DNA of 64,000 nucleotides from Anadara kagoshimensis (lineage: Eukaryota > Mollusca > Bivalvia > Arcoida > Arcidae), in NCBI GenBank assembly GCA_021292105.1, contig JACFYK010000036.1, positions 1-64,000 of the forward strand, in the 5' to 3' direction. A program made the position numbers and the translations under genes. Numbering within the stretch: the first letter of the stretch is position 1; each line of letters begins with the position of its first letter. Positions 57,327 to 64,000 of the stretch are shown one piece after another. The notes below the pieces were generated by a model, which was not told where the DNA came from, did not search any database, and saw only the letters and a list, made by a program, of their open reading frames with translations.

Positions 57327-57347
57327 ATGGCAGCACCTCATCCTCAG
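57327..57347 (+). CDS. Candidate short first coding exon
   Basis: ATGGCAGCACCTCATCCTCA-G encodes MAAPHPQ and is followed by a strong donor GTGAGT. The N-terminal MAA start and the donor fit a first coding exon of a + strand gene. No second exon could be identified in the rest of the window, so the call is weak. Confidence 0.25.
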
Positions 57348-57599
57348 GTGAGTGAAATTATTATAATCTCTGTGCTCACGAGTGTCTTTAGATTATGTCT
57401 GAACATGTATGAAACACACAAGTCGAACCTGTAATTGAAGGTTTGGCAAATCCGTCAAAGTACATCCCCCCCCCCGACATTAACCACAACAACAAACCAC
57501 CACTGTTTCAACCACTGACCATTGACATTGCTGCTACATACTGAGTGTTAAAGTTGTACACATTGAATATTCTTTAGCAAACATGCTTGTCATGTTGAG

Positions 57600-58345
57600 C
57601 GATGTTTGTTTTGACCCTGTTGACTGCAAGTCATCAAGATGGACCTCTATGAAAGTTTGCACACAAGTGACTGTGTTCTAGCACCACCATAAGCCATTAG
57701 GCCATCAGATGTATTCACTACTGTCTGAATCATAACATCCGCGACGGTGAATTATACTTTATTTTTGTAAAAAGTCCAATAAACTTGTATAATGTTTTGA
57801 TATTTTTCACTTACTTGTGCTTAGTCATAATTGAAAATCTGTATGTACATACGTCATGCACGGTTGTCATTAAGTATTTCTGTAGAAAAAGTGTTAGCAC
57901 TGTGGGGATTTCACATGTCACAAATAGCACTGTTTACACTGGAAGTGGTGTTGTTGGTGACATATTATTCCATATACGGAAATAGAAACGCCATTTGCCT
58001 GTTAAATCCCCATAGCAGCATTGTTTTAATCTTTGCAGAAATATTTTATAGATGCACACAGCAATTTCCTGTTATGGCTAAGCTCAAGAACATAAAAAAT
58101 ATTCAAGTTTATTAGATTTTCTATGGAAATAAAGTATAATGCAATGTCACAGAAATAATGATTCAGACCATCTCTGAGTAGTCAGTAGTGAATACTTCTG
58201 ATGGCCTAATGGCTAATGGTGGTGCTAGACGTATACTTGTGTGCTATGTTTTATATAGGCCTATACCAAAGAATTTCTTGATGACTTGCAGTCAAATAAA
58301 GCATATATAATTCATTGTCACAGAAATAGTGATTTGGACAAAAAA
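57600..58345. mobile_element. Foldback element with arms of about 165 bp
   Basis: TTGACTGCAAGTCATCAAGA at about 57608 returns as TTCTTGATGACTTGCAGTCA-A at about 58275. CTAGCACCACCATAAGCCAT-TAGGCCATCAGA at about 57680 returns as the reverse complement near 58200. GAATTATACTTTATTT at about 57748 returns near 58125. The arms 57608-57775 and 58125-58295 are thus imperfect inverted repeats around a core of about 350 bp. It is non-coding. Related sequence is found in UPF3 intron 2 (29445-29700). Confidence 0.75.
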
Positions 58346-58401
58346 AGTACAAGTAGATCACAAACAAAATTACACAACACATGAATCTTGTGTTGATATT
58401 G

Positions 58402-58911
58402 CAGGGCTCAAAGTGACTTTTTGATTCTAGGAGCCAGCCTGGCTCCTTACATTAGGCACCAATTGAAACTTTTAGGCACCGGCAATAACATTAATGTTAT
58501 TTTATCCTAAAACTAATCTAAAAACACATTGTATACTGTATAATATCAAACATTTATTATCAATCATCAGACAATGGATCTATTGTCTGGTTTTTGGGAG
58601 CATCACACATACTTGCCTTGAAAAAACTATCAATACACATTGACAGTCACTTCCCAGCCAGGATTACTGTTCTATTCGACATACTTTTGACGTTTTGTAT
58701 ATATACATACGAAAGATTCCCTCTATAAGTCACAAGACCAGCTGAGGATTGACAGAAACACTTTGTCAATATGTAAAATAACTCAAATAGAAAAACAGAA
58801 TCTGTCATGATCAAGAATTTTGAACCCTCGAAAAAGCAGTCGTCAAATTGGTGACTTATGAGCAAAATTTAGTCGCCATGGCGCCTAATTCAGGCGCAAG
58901 TTTGAGCCCTG
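58402..58911. mobile_element. hAT-like MITE
   Basis: Ends CAGGGCTCAAA and TTTGAGCCCTG form an exact 11-bp inverted pair of hAT type. 510 bp. No clear 8-bp target duplication remains, so it is older than the copy at 16620. Confidence 0.75.
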
Positions 58912-59485
58912 TATTTAAAGTTATCCTTAAAATTAATCACAATGTCAAGAGAGAAAAATTGCTGCTGCAAAGTTGAACACTGTGCAACCAAGCAGTGTTA
59001 GCATGATGGTTCAAATGTTGTGTTATTCACATGTTCAATGTATCTTCTATCTGACTGGATGTTTAATTGTAATACCTGGTACTTGCCATCATTCTAACAT
59101 CTATTGTGTAGCAGTCCAAGTAGCTCAGTTAAAAGTTTGGCCCTTGGAAAGAGTGGACTGACAGTTCTGACCATTTATAGTCCATCCAAGGGAATTTGTG
59201 TAATTTTTTCATATTCAAGATCATGGGAAAGTTGAGAATAATATGAATGAACAGGAGCAGTTGGTAAAACACTTTATGAAATTAGGTATAGAAGTTAGAA
59301 CATTCTATGAAATGCCCTGATATATACTAAAAAACAACATTGTAATGAAGTAATTATAGACAAATTCCAAACACTGTTAAATAAAGACGTGAATTGAAAA
59401 TGCATCAAAATTCACCTAAAAGATTCATTTGGACCAGTAACTATTGTTTATCAATGGCGCTTAAATTGTTTATAGGGTTAACTTG

Positions 59486-59690
59486 AGAGTCTTGGTAGCA
59501 GAGTGGTCTAATGCATAGGTTTACAAATGCTAGGGCAATTGACTTCTTGGGTTGAAATCTAACTTGGATATATTCTAATGTAAGAAAATTTGTAAGTTTG
59601 CTTGATGGTTGGAGGTCATTGGTGTATTTCATTTTCTTTTCCCTCGCAGAACTATCCATCTGGATATGTGAAAGAATCTTAAGTGGGAAC
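59486..59690 (+). mobile_element. tRNA-derived SINE
   Basis: GGTAGCAGAGTGGTCTAATG is a good box A and TTGGGTTGAAATCTAACTTG the box B. The tail ATATGTGAAAGAATCTTAAG matches the SINE style at 29016-29230. Confidence 0.7.
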
Positions 59691-60795
59691 ATGAAACCTC
59701 ATAACTCTAATCCACAGTTTCCACTCCATTCCATGGGTTTAATTTGACTAATTTGGCCAATAGTTTGACATTTTTAAAAAGTTGCACATGGATATAAGTA
59801 TATGATTAATTTTAAATACATATGTCACATAACGTATATAACTGCTGTTGCATTATCAGTCGAGCAAACATTATACAAATGTATTGCAACATGTTTAAAA
59901 ATAAACCTGGTAATAGACCACATAATTCAAATTGTATGTAGGGCCACACTCAATTATTTTACATAAAACAAGAATACAACTATATGTAGTTCTGTTAAAA
60001 TTCTTACCAGTCATACTCAAAAGTTACCAGTCTCTAGTTGGCAGGTTGGTTGTTATTTTCAACTTTTGAAAAATGCAAACACTTTATTAATGACTAGTTA
60101 AGTATTCTGTGTCATACACCTTCAGAATGGCATTCAATTGTCTGTGACAAAATAAATTTATGGAACCTCACTTTTATATGGTGATGTCTCAATACAAGTG
60201 AAATAGTTTTGACTTGAATGTAAAAATGCTTAGAAGAAAAAAATACATGGTTATATTACAAAAGGCCTGTCTTTGATTAGATTTCCCTGTTCTCAAATCA
60301 CCTTAACGATCACCTGTATATTTTTCTTGCATCTTTTGGATGACACTTCTAAGTACAGGGTTTTATATATAAGCACTTTCTTGTATGTTAAATCTCAATT
60401 GATTCATGGAAATCATGTTTCTTTAAAACAGGCCACATTAAATATATGTACATGTTACAGATTTTGTTTACTGCAGGAAGTTAAACCTGTCTAAACTGGG
60501 CTCCTGATGAATAAAATCCTGTCTAAACTGAATACATTAAATTTTAATCAATTAAACAATAAATTTATTAATTCTGTAATTTCTGTTTACTCTTCATACA
60601 AAAGGATTTAGCTCACATAAGCCAAAAGCCTGTTCCATCTGTCGTTCATCTCTAAACTTTCACATGAACAACATTGCTCTCTGAAACGAATGTTGACAAA
60701 CCAAATTTATTAGGAAGCATCCAGGATTCCTTGAAGCTAACTCTAAGCCTTTCAGTTTTGATTGTTGCATATGCCCATAGTATGTTACGGGGTCA
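59691..60795. other. Gene-free AT-rich stretch
   Basis: No supported coding, RNA or repeat feature. A dispersed repeat fragment beginning TTTAGCTCACATAAGC lies near 60607. Confidence 0.35.
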
Positions 60796-61780
60796 TACTG
60801 TAAACCGTGTTTTTTTAGCGGCAGTTTTATTTTAGCGCAATTGGCGATAAGAGTGCCAGCGCTAAAATAAAACTGCCGCTAAAATTACAACAAAAAAAGG
60901 GTCAGTGCTGTACATCAAGGCTGTGACTATGAATGGATATGGACGCACGTTAAATGGTTATATAGTCAGTGTTAAAATAATAATAGTTCTGAATGACACT
61001 GGTATGGCTTCCATCAATATACCCGCATATGATAAGTAATTAGGGATTAATTACCCAGACCTGGTAGACTGACCACCGACAAACAGATAAATTAGGGAAC
61101 ACTGGCATAGCTGTTAATTACTTGCCATTGTATGTGATACGTTCAATCTGACAAGTCTCCTTTTCAGGTAATTAATTTAATTTACCAGTAGTTGGCTTCA
61201 ACCATTAAAATATTAACAATTATATCAACAAATTAGACCTGTTATGCGAAAATTGTTTATTTTTTCTGTGGTGTCGGCAACATAATATAAATCCTAATTA
61301 TTGACCTCTATTAATGATCTAAGCGGCTGTTATCGGGATACATCGACAGTGTGTCGAAACATTTGTATTAAAAAAAACAGTTGGTATTTAAATGAAAAAA
61401 AAAACAAAATATGTTATTATTGATTTAAATATTTATTCAGTAAAATGTATAATCCACGAGAGGGCCAGATTATGATGAAAGCTTCCTGCAGACATCTGTC
61501 AGTCTAGTGACTTCCTGGGTCAGTTACGGAGATTTTCACTCAGTAAAAGTCAAACATTACATAGTTATTTTTATTATTATCTTGTAACCTGGCATCCCCT
61601 TCTCAAATGTTATTTTTTTGGCTAAAAGTTGTGGATTTTAGGCGAGAAAATACGGCAATATAAAGAGGTATTAAACCGTTCAGACTGGAATCGATTACGC
61701 TAAAATTAAACTGCGCTAATATGTTTACCAGTCAACAATCGCTAAAATAAGTATGCGCCAATATAAAGCGGTTTACAGTA
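60796..61780. mobile_element. 985-bp TA-flanked TIR element with internal hairpin
   Basis: Ends TA-CTGTAAACCG and CGGTTTACAG-TA are exact inverted repeats with TA target sites, as in Tc1/mariner relatives. Words such as TTTTAGCG, CGCTAAAAT and GCGCCAATATAAAGCGG recur near both ends. A perfect 26-bp hairpin lies just inside the left end (60813-60884). No transposase is visible. Confidence 0.8.
60813..60884. repeat. Perfect 26-bp inverted repeat
   Basis: TTTTAGCGGCAGTTTTATTT-TAGCGC (60813-60838) and its exact reverse complement (60859-60884) flank a 20-nt loop. TTGGC/GCCA in the loop can extend the stem. Confidence 0.95.
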
Positions 61781-62555
61781 TTGTCTCAAAAACCTTAATT
61801 GAAGTCTTTAATTAAAGAACTTTAAAAACAAGTTATGAAGTTATTTCAATGCATCTTTTAGTTATTGATGTATTTAAATGTAATTAGTCACCTACAATGT
61901 ATACTAGCCATCTTTCTTTGAAAAGTACTAAAGACAAAGGTTAGAATTTATGCATGCTAGGGTTATTTTTCTTTAATGTCACTAACACTAGTTTTAAATA
62001 ATTGTTCTTTCAGAAAGTCTTCCTTAATTTCCTTTTGTAAACACCCCCTGCCCCCTCCTTGCAATTTTAGGCTTTTTCATTAAAAATAAAATTTTTAGTG
62101 GAGGGTACCAATGGAAGTCCTTCCTAACTATGGCCTTCAAAAGTGAAATCCGATTTCTTCAGGTGAGCTTTTCATGGTCCATTAACCTAAGGCTTTGCTT
62201 AGTCAGATTCTATTGTATACTATATTTGTTTTAGCTAAAAATAATTGAGGGGATCCAGGGAGGATGATGGATTTAGAATCTTATTGTAGCCTATGTTACA
62301 TTGTAATCAACAATGTTTGCAATCCATTGTATTTTTATTCTGCTTCTTGAGACATGCCATAGTCTTTTAAAGGCCATGATCTTCAATTGCAGAAAGTTGG
62401 GCTATATTAGAGTTTGACATAATCTTCTCTTACAAGGCTGACTTGACTTGTTGGAAAGAGAGGGAGAGAGAGGGGGAGGGAGAGAGAGGCACCCTCTTAT
62501 ACAGCTGATTTGTTTTGATTGCAGAAAAGGCAGCTATATAAGAGGTTAAATAAGA
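61781..62555. other. Gene-free stretch
   Basis: It includes a GAGAGG-rich purine run at 62457-62488. ATGGCCTTCAAAAG at 62130 followed by CAG|GTGAGC near 62163 resembles a short exon but is more likely part of a dispersed repeat. Confidence 0.35.
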
Positions 62556-62766
62556 TTGACCTGTTCGTTTGACCTTTCATTGGGAATAGTCATGTTGGGG
62601 GTCTACCCAATATATTGGTAGTGTTAATACATACACAGTGCAAATGTTTACTCTATAAGGCGAATACATCTCATGATTTATACAAAATAAACACCTGTGC
62701 TCCCTATGTATAGATGTACTTGGTCTGCGATAAATATTTAAATGAAAGGTCAAACGGACAGGTCAA
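62556..62766. mobile_element. 211-bp TIR element
   Basis: Arms TTGACCTGTTCGTTTGACCT-TTCATT (62556-62581) and its reverse complement with one mismatch (62741-62766) bound a non-coding core. No target duplication is clear. Confidence 0.75.
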
Positions 62767-63805
62767 AGTTGTTTGCCTATATATATGTGTGTATATGTGT
62801 TGATTACTGTTAATAGGTACTATAAATAAGTTATATGTTAAAATGTTTGCTCATTGGGTGTGGTGGTATTTAAATGTGCCAGTCTATTGACAGCTGTATA
62901 GATAAATGACTTGTATTTCCTACATAGAACCTGTCCAGAATCTCAGTAGTAGTAAACATAATACTTTGTAAATCTTTGATCAGGTATGAACCAGGAACAT
63001 GCAATGCTAATCAATAAATAGTGCATACTACCATACATGTATTTGAACACTTAATACTCATTTATATATATATATAAAAAGTGAAACTTGTCTAAACTGA
63101 GTCCAAAAAGTGCTTTGCTTACCACTACTTACATTTTCAATCAGTATAGAGGTTTACTAAATGAAAATAGTGCTATCAAAAATTTTACATATTTAATTTT
63201 CATTTATTAAATAAATCTAGGGATCTCTAAAAATAATAAATTATTGTTTGAAACAAAATACTGTAACAGTATTCCTTCTACGACCATAACATCACTATTT
63301 TTGTATTCATTTAATGAGAACTTAATATGGCCCCCTAAGGTTTTAACTATGGGATCATTTGGCAAAATAAAGGATCAATGACTCCATGGCCCCCTTCTAG
63401 ACTGAACACTGTTGTAACTGCAAGATCTCTGCAACCATAAATTGACAATTAGTTTTAAATAAATATTAAAACTTTCAGTGTCACTGTAATTTTGTTTTTT
63501 GTTTGGAATTTAGTAGTAATTATATGATATATCCTGTTTTACCCCTGTATGTAATGTTTAAATCAGGAATCAGGAAGACTAGTCAGTGCTGGGTGAAATC
63601 TAGTATTATTTATTGTGGAGGGGGGATCATTATTGTCATGAATGTAGTGTTTGTTGACTTTAAATGAATGAGGAAGTTCAACAATGAACACATAGGTCTG
63701 TCTGATTTTTGTCTACACCTATACTCATGTTTACTTAAACCTCACTTCTCTGATAAATAAAAATAGATATGACAGTAATGAAATACTTCAAATTGTTAAG
63801 AAACA
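62767..63805. other. Gene-free AT-rich stretch
   Basis: No supported feature beyond a (TA)n run near 63064. Confidence 0.35.
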
Positions 63806-63895
63806 TGCACATACACACATACACTGACACATGCACACACACACATACTGACACATGTACACACACATACACTGACACATGCACACACAACATGC
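63806..63895 (+). repeat. CA-rich minisatellite
   Basis: Repeats of ACACATACACTGACACATGC with (AC)n stretches, about four copies. Confidence 0.85.
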
Positions 63896-64000
63896 ATGCA
63901 CATATATTCTCTGTCAGTATTATACATGTACACATACAACTGTGGTCCCTGTTTTCAGGAAATTACTGATACAGTACACATGTAGTGCTAAAACTACTTA

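Noticed and set aside
62130-62162. Short exon MAFKSEIRFLQ before GTGAGC
   Set aside because: CTTCAGGTGAGC is part of a common dispersed repeat in this type of genome, and there is no partner exon.
63735-63969. His/Thr or Val/Cys repeat frames on both strands
   Set aside because: They translate the CA-rich minisatellite.

Overview
The window looks like nuclear DNA of a marine invertebrate, most likely a bivalve mollusc. The sequence is strongly AT-rich, TACATGTA-like words are frequent, genes carry many short exons, tRNA-derived SINEs and short inverted-repeat transposons are dense, and several repeats are of kinds I associate with bivalve genomes. This is inference from composition and repeat style; no marker gene fixes the species.

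Layout. 1-6243 is a satellite array of about 170-bp monomers arranged as a 17-monomer higher-order repeat of about 2.91 kb. 6576-8629 is probably a solo LTR. 9060-10925 is a 23-bp minisatellite, and 11290-12170 is a 182-bp tandem repeat. 12-28 kb is AT-rich and carries two LINE fragments, several terminal-inverted-repeat (TIR) elements, microsatellites, a candidate two-exon small gene (15285-16060), a SAP-like orphan coding segment (23400-23588) and a candidate first exon on the minus strand (27193-27322).

The one clear host gene is UPF3 (regulator of nonsense transcripts 3), + strand, 28626-38353. I resolved 11 coding exons that join into a 599-residue frame with GT-AG introns throughout. 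It has the UPF2-binding RRM-like domain near the N-terminus, a long charged K/E/D/R region, and an exon-junction-complex-binding motif at the start of the last exon. Its introns hold SINEs, TIR elements and dispersed repeats.

39-56 kb is a nest of mobile DNA: a perfect 21-bp hairpin, a truncated SINE, a minus-strand tail of an RT element, degenerate tandem repeats, a decayed PIF/Harbinger transposon (45063-47502) with a smaller element inside it, and a complete-looking, young BEL/Pao LTR retrotransposon on the minus strand (47798-55199) with near-identical LTRs and a 5-bp target duplication. Two inverted copies of a 21-bp-unit repeat (43.2 kb and 55.4 kb) bracket this block. 56-64 kb is gene-poor: one candidate first exon (57327-57347), a long-armed foldback element, a hAT-like element, a SINE and two further TIR elements.

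No operon-like or defence system was found. The most distinctive signals are the higher-order satellite, the inverted repeat pair around the Harbinger/BEL block, the 1.1-kb TIR element at 20-21 kb, and the perfect hairpin downstream of UPF3.
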